Source: JAEZHK01 sp964575255 (lineage in GTDB: Bacteria > Bacillota > Clostridia > Christensenellales > Aristaeellaceae). From it: 64,000 nucleotides of DNA. The notes under the pieces were generated by a model that saw only the letters and a list, made by a program, of their open reading frames with translations, had not been told where the DNA came from and made no database searches. A program made the translations under genes and the position numbers. Location of the stretch: the NCBI GenBank assembly GCA_964575255.1, contig CAZNPZ010000007.1:1-64000 (forward strand), given 5' to 3'. Positions 49,803-58,929 of the stretch are shown in pieces (position 1 is the stretch's first letter; each line of letters starts with the position of its first letter).

Positions 49803-52016
49803 TTATTCGATGACTTCGACCGTGTAGTCGAGCCCCGATGACGCCGTGACGATCACCTCGCCGCCGACTCGCCGCGCGGTCGCGGTCGCGGCGGGCTTCC
49901 CGCTCGCGTCCGGGATCACGATGTCCGCGCCTTCGGTGATCCGGTAGGCGCGCAGCGTCACGCCCTTCCCGTACTCGTAGACAGGCGAATCATCGGTCGC
50001 GCCGACCGGGAGCAGCGTGTTCTCCCGCACCCAAAGCGGCAGCTGGAAGAAGTCGCATTGGTCGCGGAACCACCGCCCTCCCTCGCGGGTTGTGCCGTCC
50101 AAGAGGTTCGTCCACACGCCGTCCGGCAGGTAGTATTCCACCAAACCATCCTCCGAGAAGACCGGCGCGACCAGCAGGCTCCCGCCCAGCATGTACTGGC
50201 GGTCGAGATGGCGAACCGCCGGATCGTCCGGGAACTCCAGGAACATGGGTCGAAGCATCGGGACGCCCGCCTCATGCGCCTCTACGGCCATCTGGTAGAG
50301 GTAGGGCATCAGGCGGCACTTGAGTCGCGTGAAGAAGCGCAGCACATCCACCGCTTCCTCGTCAAACAGCCACGGCACCCGGTAGCTGCGGGAGCCATGC
50401 AGACGGCTGTGGGAGGACAGAAGGCCGAACGCGCACCAGCGCTTATAGACGTCCGCCGGCGCGGTGTCCTCAAACCCGGAGATGTCGTGGCTCCAGAAGC
50501 CAAAGCCGGACGCCGCCAGTGAAAGCCCGGCGCGCAGCGTGTCGGCCATCGAATTGTAGGTGGCGAAGTTGTCGCCGCCCCAGTGCACCGGCATCTGCTG
50601 GCCGCCCGCCGAGGACGACCTGGCGAACACCACCGCGTCGCCCGTTCCCCGCTCTTCTTCAAGCAAAGAGAACACGCAGCGGTTGTACAGGAGCGTATAG
50701 TAGTTGTGCATGCGCACCGGGTCGCTGCCGTCGTGCCAGGCGATGTCCTTGACCGGGATGCGCTCGCCGAAGTCGGTCTTGAAGCAGTCCACGCCCTGAT
50801 GCAAAAGCCGCCTGAGCTTGTCCTGATACCACTTCCACGCGCCGGGGTTCGTGAAATCCACCATGCCCATCCCGGCCTGCCACAGGTCGGTCTGCCACAC
50901 GCTGCCGTCCGTCCGCTTGACGAGGTAGCCGCGCGCCATGCCCTCGCGGAACAGTGGGCTGTCCTGCGCGATGTAGGGGTTGATCCACACGCACACCTTC
51001 AGGCCATGGTCGTGCAGCTTTTGAAGCAGCCCTTCCGGGTCGGGGAACACGTCGGTGTCCCACGCAAAGTCGCACCAGCGGAACGACTTCATCCATCCGC
51101 AGTCGAAGTGGAACACCGAAAGCGGCAGGTTCCGCTCCGCCATGCCCTCCACGAAGGAGAGCACCGTCTTCTCGTTGTAATCGGTCGTAAAGGATGTCGA
51201 GAGCCATAGCCCCATCGACCACGCGGGCGGAAGCGCGGGCTTTCCGGTCAGCGCCACGTAGCGCGTCAGCGCGTCCTTCGGGTCGCGCCCGCCGATCACG
51301 CAGTAACTGAGCGATTCGCCCTTCAGCGCGAACTGCACGCGGCCCACGTTCTCGCTGCCCACCTCAAAAGCCACGTCGCCCGGCTCGTCGACGAACACGC
51401 CGTAACCGCGGCTGGTCAGGTAGAAGGGCACGTTTTTGTAGGCCAGCTCGCTGTTCGCGCCGCCGTCCTCGTTCCACATCTCCACTTCCTGGCCATTGCG
51501 CACGAACGGCGTGAACCGCTCGCCCAGACCGTACACGCACTCGCCGACAGAGAGCGAAAGCGCTTCCTGCACATAGCCCGCATTAGTCTTTTCATCCAGA
51601 AAGTACGCCATGCCCCGGAAGCCGGTGGACGTCAGCAGCCGCCCGTCGTAGCGGTACTCGATGCCCCACGCGCCTTTTTTCTTGTTGACCCGCGCCTCCA
51701 TCAGGCCGGAGCGGTAGACGAGCGCCTCCGCATCTTCCTCGATCTCGACCCGGGTCTTCCCGCCGTAAAGCGCGAAATCCGGTTTTTTCTGCGCCGCGCC
51801 CGCGAAATGGGCGACCGTCACGCGGACGACGCCCTCCATCGGGGAATCGAGCCGCACGGTCAGCGCCGCCCCCATCGTGTCCTGCCGACCGCCCACCTTC
51901 TGGCCGGGCAGGATCAGTTCCACCTGATCCCCGTCCCGGTTGGTTCTGAACCATTCGACCGGGTACAGGGGTTTGATAAACGGTTTGACCATCCAGTGTC
52001 CCTTTTTGAATTTCAA
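49803..52016 (-). CDS. Glycoside hydrolase family 31, alpha-xylosidase (YicI-like)
   Basis: 737 residues. Retaining GH31 enzyme; nucleophile Asp in CFKTDFGERI, identical in form to YicI, and acid/base Asp in VHWGGDNFATYNSMADTLRAGLS; also KVCVWINPYIAQDS and FGFWSHDISGFEDTAP. YicI-type enzymes remove alpha-1,6-xylose from xyloglucan oligosaccharides. No signal peptide, so it acts on imported sugars. Start: GGAGGG (52028-52023) directly abuts ATG 52022, so TTG 52016 at 6-nt spacing is preferred. No transporter is linked to it; the glycogen genes lie upstream. Confidence 0.88.
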   Translation of the reverse strand: MKFKKGHWMVKPFIKPLYPVEWFRTNRDGDQVELILPGQKVGGRQDTMGAALTVRLDSPMEGVVRVTVAHFAGAAQKKPDFALYGGKTRVEIEEDAEALVYRSGLMEARVNKKKGAWGIEYRYDGRLLTSTGFRGMAYFLDEKTNAGYVQEALSLSVGECVYGLGERFTPFVRNGQEVEMWNEDGGANSELAYKNVPFYLTSRGYGVFVDEPGDVAFEVGSENVGRVQFALKGESLSYCVIGGRDPKDALTRYVALTGKPALPPAWSMGLWLSTSFTTDYNEKTVLSFVEGMAERNLPLSVFHFDCGWMKSFRWCDFAWDTDVFPDPEGLLQKLHDHGLKVCVWINPYIAQDSPLFREGMARGYLVKRTDGSVWQTDLWQAGMGMVDFTNPGAWKWYQDKLRRLLHQGVDCFKTDFGERIPVKDIAWHDGSDPVRMHNYYTLLYNRCVFSLLEEERGTGDAVVFARSSSAGGQQMPVHWGGDNFATYNSMADTLRAGLSLAASGFGFWSHDISGFEDTAPADVYKRWCAFGLLSSHSRLHGSRSYRVPWLFDEEAVDVLRFFTRLKCRLMPYLYQMAVEAHEAGVPMLRPMFLEFPDDPAVRHLDRQYMLGGSLLVAPVFSEDGLVEYYLPDGVWTNLLDGTTREGGRWFRDQCDFFQLPLWVRENTLLPVGATDDSPVYEYGKGVTLRAYRITEGADIVIPDASGKPAATATARRVGGEVIVTASSGLDYTVEVIE

Positions 52017-52036
52017 TTTCATCCCTCCGTGATTCC

Positions 52037-52066
52037 ATTATACCTAAAACCAAACAACATCGGCAA
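52037..52066 (-). promoter_or_regulatory. Promoter of the GH31 gene
   Basis: -35 TTGCCG (52066-52061), 18-nt spacer, -10 TATAAT (52042-52037), minus strand. The ribosome site starts only 9 nt past the -10, so the leader is minimal. Confidence 0.55.
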
Positions 52067-52161
52067 TACCGCGCGGAAGAAAGCGGATATACGAGCGAAT
52101 CATATAAAGGCCGCGAACGCGTTGCGCCGCAGCCTTTTAAGCAGAGAGGATATTCGCCCTG

Positions 52162-54018
52162 TTACGACTTCATCTTCTTGGGGCGGGGCGTTTTCGCGGG
52201 TTTTACGGGTTCGGCGGCGGCTTCCGGCGCGGGTTCCGCCGCCTTTTTCGCGCGGGGCTTCCGCGCGGGTGAAACATCCGGCGCTGCCGGTGCCGCAGGC
52301 GCGGGTTCCGCCGCCTTCTTCGCGCGGGGCTTCCGCCCGGGTGAAGCATCCGGCGCTGCCGGTGCCGCGGGCGCGGGTTCCGCCGCCTTCTTCGCGCGGG
52401 GCTTCCGCGCGGGTCTTGCTGGCGGTTCCGCAACCGTTCCCTTGGCTGTCGGCGCTTGGGTCACGGTGGCTTCGATCGCGGACTCTTCGGCGGCGTGCGT
52501 TTGCGCGACTGTCGCCACAGGCGCTTCCGTCGCGGGTGCTTCGGGTGCTTCCGCGGGTTCCGCCACCCTTTGCTTGCGAACGGCCTTTGTCAATTCCCGG
52601 TAGAGGTCGATGTAGTGGTGCGCCGACTGATCCCAGCCGTACTGCCCGGTCATCGCGCGGCCCATCAGCGTCTTCCAGACGTCAGGATTGGCGCGGTACA
52701 GGTCTACCGCGCGCTCGACCACGTGCAGCATGTCGTGGGCGTTGTAGTTGAGGAAGGTGAAGCCGTTGCCCTCGCCGGTGATTTCATTATAGGAAAGGAC
52801 GGTGTCCCGTAGCCCCCCGGTCTCCCGCGCGATGGGCAGCGTGCCGTAGCGCATCGAGATCATCTGCGAAAGTCCGCAGGGCTCGAACATCGACGGCATC
52901 AGGAACATGTCGGCGCCCGCGTAGATGCGGTGAGCCAGCGCGTGGTTCATCTCGATGCGGGATGCGATGCGCCCGGCGTACTTCCACTGCGCCCAGTTGA
53001 AGAGATCCACATACCGATCCTCGCCCATGCCCAGCACGACCAGTTCGCAGCCGGTCGCCATGATGCCGTCCAGCACCCGTTCGACCAGATCCAGCCCCTT
53101 CTGCCCGCTGAGGCGGCCAACCATGCCGATGAGCGGGATGTCCGCACCCTCGGAAAGACCCAGTTCCCGCTGCAGCGCGAGTTTGTTGGCCACCTTTTTC
53201 TCCATCGAACCCGCGCCGAACCTCTGATCGATCATCGGGTCGGTCTCAGGGTCATACTCCTCGGTATCAATCCCGTTCAGGATGCCCTTCAGGTCGCCCG
53301 CGCGGGAGCGCATCAGCCCGTCCAGCCGCTCGCCGTAGTAGGCGGTCTTGACCTCTTCTGCGTATGTGGGGCTGACGGTGGTGATCTTCTCGGCAAACGT
53401 CAGCCCGCCCTTCATGAACGAGCACTGGCCGAAGAACTCCATGTGGTCGGGCGTGTACGCGAGGCCGCCGAGGCTGACCAGTTCCTCGATCTGGTCGATC
53501 GGGAAGATGCCCTGGTACTGCAGGTTGTGCACGGTGAACACGCTCTTGATCTTCTGGTAGGGTTTGAGCACCCGGTACTGGATCTCCAGCATCGCGGGGA
53601 TCAGGCCGGTCTGCCAGTCGTGGCAGTGAATCACATCCGGCACGAAGTCGATCTTCGGCAGCGCCTCCAGCACGGCGCGGTCGAAAAACGCGAACCGCTC
53701 GCCCTCGTCGCCGCCGAGGCCGTAGATGTAGGATCGGCCGAAGTAGTACTCATTGTCGACGAAATAGTAGGTGATGTCGTTCAGCGTCAGCCGCTCGATG
53801 CCCACGTACTGCCTGCGCCAGCCCAGGTTTACGTAGAAGTAGAGCAGGTGCTCCATTTTGGAGCGCCACTTTTCGGGGATCGCGCTGTACAGCGGCGTGA
53901 TCACGCGGACGTCCACGCCCGATTTTTTGATTTCCTTGGGCAGCGCGCCCACCACGTCCGCGAGGCCGCCGGTCTTGGAGAACGGCACGCACTCGGAAGC
54001 CACGAACAACACTTTCAC
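52162..54018 (-). CDS. glgA: Glycogen synthase with Lys/Ala/Pro-rich C-terminal tail
   Basis: 618 residues. GT5 glycogen/starch synthase that adds glucose from ADP-glucose to glycogen. ADP-glucose site SKTGGLADV near the N terminus, IHCHDWQTGLIP, MVGRLSGQKGLDLV, and the GT5 C-terminal segment MPSMFEPCGLSQMISMRYGTLPI. The catalytic part ends at about residue 478, the usual family length; the last ~140 residues are a tail with 72-nt tandem repeats coding for KPRAKKAAEPAP units, similar in composition to histone H1. GTG 54018 follows AAAGGAGG by 11 nt. Third gene after glgC and glgD. Confidence 0.93.
   Translation of the reverse strand: MKVLFVASECVPFSKTGGLADVVGALPKEIKKSGVDVRVITPLYSAIPEKWRSKMEHLLYFYVNLGWRRQYVGIERLTLNDITYYFVDNEYYFGRSYIYGLGGDEGERFAFFDRAVLEALPKIDFVPDVIHCHDWQTGLIPAMLEIQYRVLKPYQKIKSVFTVHNLQYQGIFPIDQIEELVSLGGLAYTPDHMEFFGQCSFMKGGLTFAEKITTVSPTYAEEVKTAYYGERLDGLMRSRAGDLKGILNGIDTEEYDPETDPMIDQRFGAGSMEKKVANKLALQRELGLSEGADIPLIGMVGRLSGQKGLDLVERVLDGIMATGCELVVLGMGEDRYVDLFNWAQWKYAGRIASRIEMNHALAHRIYAGADMFLMPSMFEPCGLSQMISMRYGTLPIARETGGLRDTVLSYNEITGEGNGFTFLNYNAHDMLHVVERAVDLYRANPDVWKTLMGRAMTGQYGWDQSAHHYIDLYRELTKAVRKQRVAEPAEAPEAPATEAPVATVAQTHAAEESAIEATVTQAPTAKGTVAEPPARPARKPRAKKAAEPAPAAPAAPDASPGRKPRAKKAAEPAPAAPAAPDVSPARKPRAKKAAEPAPEAAAEPVKPAKTPRPKKMKS
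52229..52444 (-). repeat. 72-nt tandem repeat in glgA tail
   Basis: Three units beginning at 52229, 52301 and 52373 (each opens GCGGGTTCCGCCGCC on the plus strand), in frame, nearly identical. Confidence 0.85.
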
Positions 54019-54052
54019 GCTTGGATTGCCTCCTTTGGAGATGAGGATCTAC

Positions 54053-55180
54053 CTATAAGGTCATGTTCTTTCCGATTACGATCGGGTAGGCCTTCTGGCC
54101 GATCAGCTTGCCGCTTCGGATCGTGACCGCCTTGTCCAGGATGACGTTTTCAAGCTCCACGCATTCCTGAATCTCGGACTCCTGCATGATGACCGAGTTC
54201 TTGACCACCGCGCCGGCGCGCACGCGCACACCGCGGAACAGTACGCTGTTCTCGACGGTGCCCTCGATGATGCAGCCGTCCGCCACAAGCGAGTTTGTCG
54301 CCTTCGCGCCTTCCACGTACTTGGCCGGAACCTCGTCGCGAACCTTGGTGTACACGGGGTTTCTAAAGAGTTCCTGCCTGATGTCGTAGTGTAGCATATC
54401 CATGTTAAACTCAAAATAACTCAGGACTGATTCTACGCGGCGGTGATACCCTTTATACTCATATCCGCGCACGGTGAGCAGTTTTTGCTTGAGGTATTGG
54501 GGCAGCATGTCCCGGAGCGCGTCCTTCATGCCGTGCGCCATCGCCTGATCCACCAAGTGCACCAACATCGAGCGGCGCATCAGGATCACGTCCATGCAGA
54601 AGTTGGGGTTCTCCGGGATGTTGGGTCCGATTTCGAAGTCCAGCACATTCCCCTTATCGTCAAGCTTGATGTAGGTATGCTTATTGAGCATCGACGGAGA
54701 GACGCGGCTGTCCCGGTAGCGGGTGGTATACATCAGCGTCACGTCCGCACCGGACTCCTTGTGTTTTCTCACCATGTCCTCGAAGTTTGTGTTGAATACG
54801 CTGTAGCAGCCCATCAGGATCACCAGATCCTGGTTTGAGCGGCGCAGATACGCGATGTTGCTTTTCAGCGCGTCCAGCGTACCCTCGTAGGTGCCCACGT
54901 TTTCGCGGGTCTGAAAAGGCGGCAGGATGAACAGGCCGTCGTTTCTCGTGTGCAGGTCCCACTCCTTGCCCGCGCCCAGGTGATCCATCAGCGAGTGGTA
55001 ATTCTTCTGCATGATGACGCCCACGTTGCGCACGCCCGAATTGACCAGGCTGGACAGCTGGAAGTCGATGATGCGGTAGCGGCCGATGACCGGGAGCGCG
55101 GCCACCGCGCGGGAGCTGGTCAGTTCCCGCATGTTGATGTCTTCCTTCGAAGTGTAGATGATGCCCATGACGTCCTTCAT
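54053..55180 (-). CDS. glgD: Glucose-1-phosphate adenylyltransferase subunit GlgD
   Basis: 375 residues. Nucleotidyltransferase domain without the intact catalytic G-rich loop (MGIIYTSKEDINMRELTSSR instead of GGxGxRL), IIDFQLSSLVNSGV, then a left-handed beta-helix (ADGCIIEGTVENSVLF, VVKNSVIMQ). GlgD is the regulatory partner of GlgC in Firmicutes and raises its activity. ATG 55180 lies in the glgC stop (ATGA). Confidence 0.93.
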   Translation of the reverse strand: MKDVMGIIYTSKEDINMRELTSSRAVAALPVIGRYRIIDFQLSSLVNSGVRNVGVIMQKNYHSLMDHLGAGKEWDLHTRNDGLFILPPFQTRENVGTYEGTLDALKSNIAYLRRSNQDLVILMGCYSVFNTNFEDMVRKHKESGADVTLMYTTRYRDSRVSPSMLNKHTYIKLDDKGNVLDFEIGPNIPENPNFCMDVILMRRSMLVHLVDQAMAHGMKDALRDMLPQYLKQKLLTVRGYEYKGYHRRVESVLSYFEFNMDMLHYDIRQELFRNPVYTKVRDEVPAKYVEGAKATNSLVADGCIIEGTVENSVLFRGVRVRAGAVVKNSVIMQESEIQECVELENVILDKAVTIRSGKLIGQKAYPIVIGKNMTL

Positions 55181-56382
55181 TTGTCCAAAGCCCCCTTCGC
55201 CTCAAGCTCCTCCGGGCCGACCTGCTCGCCGGGGCGCACCTTGAACCCCGCAGGGAGCACCGTATCCGACGCGATCAGCGCGATTTCGCTCTGGCCGCCC
55301 TCGCCCACATCGCATCCCTCGCCCACCACCGAGTGTTCGCCCACGATCGCCCGCCGCACGACGGCGTTCTTTTTGATGACGCTGTTCGGCATGACGACCG
55401 AGTCCACGACCACCGCGCCCTCCTCCACCTTGACCCCGGCGAACAGCACCGAGTGGCTGACCGCGCCGTACACCTCGCAGCCTTCGGTGACCATGCAGGC
55501 GCTGACTCGCGCCTTGTCGCCGATGAAGTGGGGCGGCATGATCGGGTTCCGGGCGAAGATACGCCAGCGCTTGTCGTAGAGGTTGAAAAGCGGCGGATCC
55601 ATGATCAGATCCATATTGGCCTCCCAGAGGCTCGCGATCGTGCCCACGTCCTTCCAGTAGTCCTCAAAATCGTAGGCCATCAGTTTTTGCTTGTCCGCGA
55701 GCATCTTGGGGATGATGTTTTTCCCGAAGTCGTTGGAGGATTTCTTGTCCGCCTCGTCGGCGACCAGATATTCTTTCAGGATCTGCCAGTTGAACACGTA
55801 CACGCCCATCGATGCGCGGTTGGACTTGGCCTTCGCCGGTTTTTCCTCAAACTCGGTGATTCGCCCCGCCTTGTCGGTCGCCATGATGCCGAACTGATTG
55901 GTGATCTCCCACGGCACGAGCCTGACCGCGATGGTTGCGGCGGCCTTGTTTTCGATGTGGGTCTGCAGCATCTTGTTGTAGTCCATCTTGTAGATGTGGT
56001 CGCCCGACAGGATCAGCACGTAATCCGGGTCGTACTGTTCGATGAAGGAGATGTTCTGGTAGATGGCGTTCGCGGTGCCGCGATACCACTCGCCCACCTT
56101 GCCCTTCACATAAGGCGGCAGGACGAACACACCGCCGTTGGTGAGGTCCAGATCCCAGGGCTGGCCGGAGCCGATGTAGCGGTTGAGTTCGAGCGGCTGG
56201 TACTGGGTCAATACGCCGACGACGTCGATGCCCGAATTGGAACAGTTGGAAAGCGGAAAATCGATGATCCGGTATTTGCCGCCGAAGGGCACGGCGGGTT
56301 TTGCGAGCGTTTTGGTGAGCAGGCCCAGCCTTGATCCCTGTCCTCCGGCCAGAAGCATGGCAATGCAGTTTTTTTTGAGCAT
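55177..56382 (-). CDS. glgC: Glucose-1-phosphate adenylyltransferase (ADP-glucose pyrophosphorylase)
   Basis: 401 residues. Makes ADP-glucose from glucose-1-phosphate and ATP, the committed step of glycogen synthesis. Catalytic loop LAGGQGSRLGLLT, KPAVPFGGKYRIIDFPLSN, the Asp in LSGDHIYKMDY, FEEKPAKAKSN substrate Lys, and a beta-helix C terminus. GAAGGAGATG precedes ATG 56382. First gene of glgC-glgD-glgA; no branching enzyme or phosphorylase in the window. Confidence 0.95.
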   Translation of the reverse strand: MLKKNCIAMLLAGGQGSRLGLLTKTLAKPAVPFGGKYRIIDFPLSNCSNSGIDVVGVLTQYQPLELNRYIGSGQPWDLDLTNGGVFVLPPYVKGKVGEWYRGTANAIYQNISFIEQYDPDYVLILSGDHIYKMDYNKMLQTHIENKAAATIAVRLVPWEITNQFGIMATDKAGRITEFEEKPAKAKSNRASMGVYVFNWQILKEYLVADEADKKSSNDFGKNIIPKMLADKQKLMAYDFEDYWKDVGTIASLWEANMDLIMDPPLFNLYDKRWRIFARNPIMPPHFIGDKARVSACMVTEGCEVYGAVSHSVLFAGVKVEEGAVVVDSVVMPNSVIKKNAVVRRAIVGEHSVVGEGCDVGEGGQSEIALIASDTVLPAGFKVRPGEQVGPEELEAKGALDK

Positions 56383-56449
56383 TCCCCTTCATCTCCTTCG
56401 AGTCCGTTTGGCAGCCGATTGTTAAGTATATGAATAACCAGTTGATAAC

Positions 56450-56478
56450 ATTATACACGATCCGTCGATGAATTACCA
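56450..56478 (-). promoter_or_regulatory. Candidate promoter of glgCDA
   Basis: -10 TATAAT (56455-56450), weak -35 TGGTAA (56478-56473), 17-nt spacer. Confidence 0.45.
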
Positions 56479-56511
56479 GCCTATTTTTTCAAGTGAAGGT
56501 GCGATTTGCGC

Positions 56512-56540
56512 AAAAAAAGAGCGGCGTTTTCGCCACTCTT
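56512..56540 (-). terminator. Terminator of the corrinoid protein gene
   Basis: Minus-strand stem AAGAGTGGCG with CGCCGCTCTT (56540-56531, 56526-56517), AAAA loop, then a T7 run (56518-56512). Confidence 0.9.
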
Positions 56541-56571
56541 CTTCAAAGATTGCGGGACGGAAAGATAAGAA

Positions 56572-57213
56572 TTACGCCACCTGGCCGATGAGCTCCTTGG
56601 CCAGATCCGCCGCGGAGGCCGCGTCGGGCGAGTAGCCGTCCGCGCCGACTTCGTCGGCGAACGACTGGGTGACCGGCGCGCCGCCGATCATGACCCGGAC
56701 CTTGTCGCGGATGCCCGCTTCGCGGATGGCGTCGATGGAACTCTTGATGGACGGCATGGTGGTGGTGAGCAGCGCGCTCATGCCCAGAATCTGCGCACCC
56801 TGGTTCTTGGCGGCATCGATGAACGCTTCGGGCGAGACATCCACGCCCAGGTCGATCACGGTGAAACCCGCGCCTTCCAGCATCATGCCCACCAGGTTCT
56901 TGCCGATGTCGTGCAGGTCGCCCTTGACGGTGCCGATGGCGACGACGCCGCGGCTCTGCGCGTTCGCTTCCGCGAGCAGCGGCTTCAGGATCTCGGTACC
57001 GCTCTTCATCGCGCGGGCGGCAATCAGCACTTCGGGCACGTACACCTCATTGTTTTTGAACAGGATGCCCAGCTCGTTCATGCCGACGATCAGGCCGTCG
57101 TTGAGAATCGATTCCGGGTTGACGCCCTCGGCGACCGCGTCCGTCACCAGTGTCTTGACAATCTTGGCGCGGCCGGCCTTGACCGCATCCGCGATGGCGC
57201 GAAAGTCCGCCAT
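56572..57213 (-). CDS. Corrinoid (B12-binding) methyltransferase protein
   Basis: 213 residues, MtbC/MttC type. N-terminal helical cap (about 1-85; VNPESILNDGLIVGMNELG, YVPEVLIAARAM) and a C-terminal B12-binding domain with the cobalt-ligand motif GDLHDIGKNLV (D-x-H-x2-G), then VIDLGVDVSPEAF and MIGGAPV. It carries methyl groups between a substrate-specific methyltransferase and an acceptor enzyme. ATG 57213 follows GGAGGGG. Neither an MttB-like nor an acceptor methyltransferase gene is adjacent, so it is an orphan; the divergent PocR/AraC regulator may control it. Confidence 0.9.
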   Translation of the reverse strand: MADFRAIADAVKAGRAKIVKTLVTDAVAEGVNPESILNDGLIVGMNELGILFKNNEVYVPEVLIAARAMKSGTEILKPLLAEANAQSRGVVAIGTVKGDLHDIGKNLVGMMLEGAGFTVIDLGVDVSPEAFIDAAKNQGAQILGMSALLTTTMPSIKSSIDAIREAGIRDKVRVMIGGAPVTQSFADEVGADGYSPDAASAADLAKELIGQVA

Positions 57214-57324
57214 ACAATCCCCTCCGCAAATCAGCTTTTTGTCGTTCCGCCGAATAGTATAGCATGAAAACGGCAGAAAAAGCAAAGCAATTTCTAACTA
57301 ATCCGTGTAATTATTTTTGATTTA

Positions 57325-57333
57325 TGATACAAT
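57325..57333 (+). promoter_or_regulatory. Extended -10 of the PocR/AraC gene
   Basis: TGATACAAT, 20 nt before the start; weak -35 GTGTAA at 57305-57310. The divergent region (57214-57352) is short and is the likely place for regulator binding. Confidence 0.5.
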
Positions 57334-57352
57334 GCGTACAGGAGGTGATCCG

Positions 57353-58606
57353 ATGCAGGAACCCGTTCGCGAGCGCGCCGAGGCGCTGGGCGCGGTGGCC
57401 GCGCTACCGGTACAGGTTTTGGACGAGAGCGGCCGCGCCGAGATGCGCTGCGGTGCGGTGTGCGAATACTGCCGGATCTTCAAGCGGTTTTTAAAGCCGG
57501 GCGAATCCTGTGAGAGCCTGCACGCGCTGGCGGGTCGCCGGGCGATGGACCTGGGCGAATCGTACATCTTTACCTGTCACGCCGGGGTCTACCACATCGT
57601 GATGCCGCTGGTTCGGGAAGGCGAATTCAAGGGCGCGGTGCTCCTTGGGCCGTTCATGCTGGGCGCGATGGATTCGACGCTTTTGCAGGAAGTCGCGCGC
57701 CGCTACCAGCTGCCGACGGACGCGATCCTGGACATGTACGACGCCGCGGGCAGCCTTCGGATGCTGACCGCCGAGGAAGCGGGCGCGTTGTGCCGCGTGG
57801 TGCGCTACCTGTTTGGCTTCCTTGAGGATCAGGCGCTCGACATGAAGCGGGGCCGCGCGCAGCAGCAGAGCCGCATCGGCGAATCGATCCAGACCTACAA
57901 GGGCTTTCAGGCCGCGGGCGCGGCCTACCCGCTGGAAAAAGAACGCCTGCTGGTTCGCCACGTGCGTTCCGGCGACGCGGCGGAGGCGAAGGCGCTTTTA
58001 AATGACCTCCTGGGCTTCGCGCTCTTCTCCACCGGCGGTTCTTTGGAAGTGGTCAAGGCGCTGACCGCGGAACTGTGCGCGCTGCTCTCGCGCGCGGCGA
58101 TCGAGGGCGGCGTGGAGACGCTGGACGCGCTGGCGATGAACCGCTCGTTCATGCGCTCGCTGTGGCAGGCGTCCACCGTGGACGACCTGTGTTACCACAT
58201 GCAGGAGGCGGTGGAGCGGTTCTGCCAGAGCGCGTTCCCGCCCGCCAGCTTCGTGGAGCGGGACGCGATCCAGCAGGCCACCCGCTTCATCAACATCCAC
58301 TTCGCGGAGGCGCTGACGCTTCAGGACGCGGCGCGCAGCGTGCACCTGAGCGAGAGCTATTTTTCATCGCTGTTCAAGAAGGGTTCCGGCTCGTCCTTCC
58401 GGGAATACTTGAACGCAGTCCGGGTCGAAGAGGCGAAGAAACTCCTGGAACTCAACCGGCAGTCGGTCACCGAGATCGCGCTGGCGGTCGGGTTTGAGAG
58501 CCAGAGCTACTTTTCCAAGGTGTTCCGCGCGATGACCGGCGTGTCACCCAAGGAATACCGAATGAAAGTACACGCAAATCGATCCGAGTCCGAGCAGGGC
58601 GTGTGA
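57353..58606 (+). CDS. AraC-family regulator with PocR sensory domain
   Basis: 417 residues. N-terminal PocR domain (about 15-190; LPVQVLDESGRAEMRC, CEYCRIFKRFLKPGESC, FTCHAGVYHIVMPLVREGEF), a ligand-binding domain related to that of the PocR regulator of propanediol/cobalamin genes, a helical middle part, and a C-terminal AraC helix-turn-helix pair (LTLQDAARSVHLSESYFSSLFKK, VTEIALAVGFESQSYFSKVF). ATG 57353 follows a full GGAGGTGAT site. Divergent from the corrinoid protein gene, which suggests control of methyl-group metabolism. Confidence 0.9.
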   Translation: MQEPVRERAEALGAVAALPVQVLDESGRAEMRCGAVCEYCRIFKRFLKPGESCESLHALAGRRAMDLGESYIFTCHAGVYHIVMPLVREGEFKGAVLLGPFMLGAMDSTLLQEVARRYQLPTDAILDMYDAAGSLRMLTAEEAGALCRVVRYLFGFLEDQALDMKRGRAQQQSRIGESIQTYKGFQAAGAAYPLEKERLLVRHVRSGDAAEAKALLNDLLGFALFSTGGSLEVVKALTAELCALLSRAAIEGGVETLDALAMNRSFMRSLWQASTVDDLCYHMQEAVERFCQSAFPPASFVERDAIQQATRFINIHFAEALTLQDAARSVHLSESYFSSLFKKGSGSSFREYLNAVRVEEAKKLLELNRQSVTEIALAVGFESQSYFSKVFRAMTGVSPKEYRMKVHANRSESEQGV

Positions 58607-58871
58607 ACATCCAGGCTGCCGTTTTATCGTCAGCTGAAAGTGCCGGACAGCGCGGACAACGAATGATTCTTTAATGGTATAGGCCACACGGAACAGGGTG
58701 GTCGTATGTATTCAATACGCCTGGCGTGGGTTCGATCGCGACATTAGACGTAAACATTGCGCTCAGGCGACTGTCCTGCAAATTTCGCGCAAAGCTGCAT
58801 ATTATTGAATTTTTTCCTTCATTTTAGCATGGGGATTTCTGGGAACCGGTTTTCAAAACGCACATTTCCGC

Positions 58872-58900
58872 TTGCAAAAGCGCCAAATGAAGCGTATACT
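58872..58900 (+). promoter_or_regulatory. Promoter of livJHMGF
   Basis: -35 TTGCAA (58872-58877), 17-nt spacer, -10 TATACT (58895-58900). CTTGCAA occurs at 58871-58877 and again at 58911-58917. The upstream stretch 58607-58870 holds no gene; a tRNA-like fold at 58670-58748 is described under findings. Confidence 0.75.
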
Positions 58901-58929
58901 ATGTGCATCACTTGCAAGGAGGGAAATTC

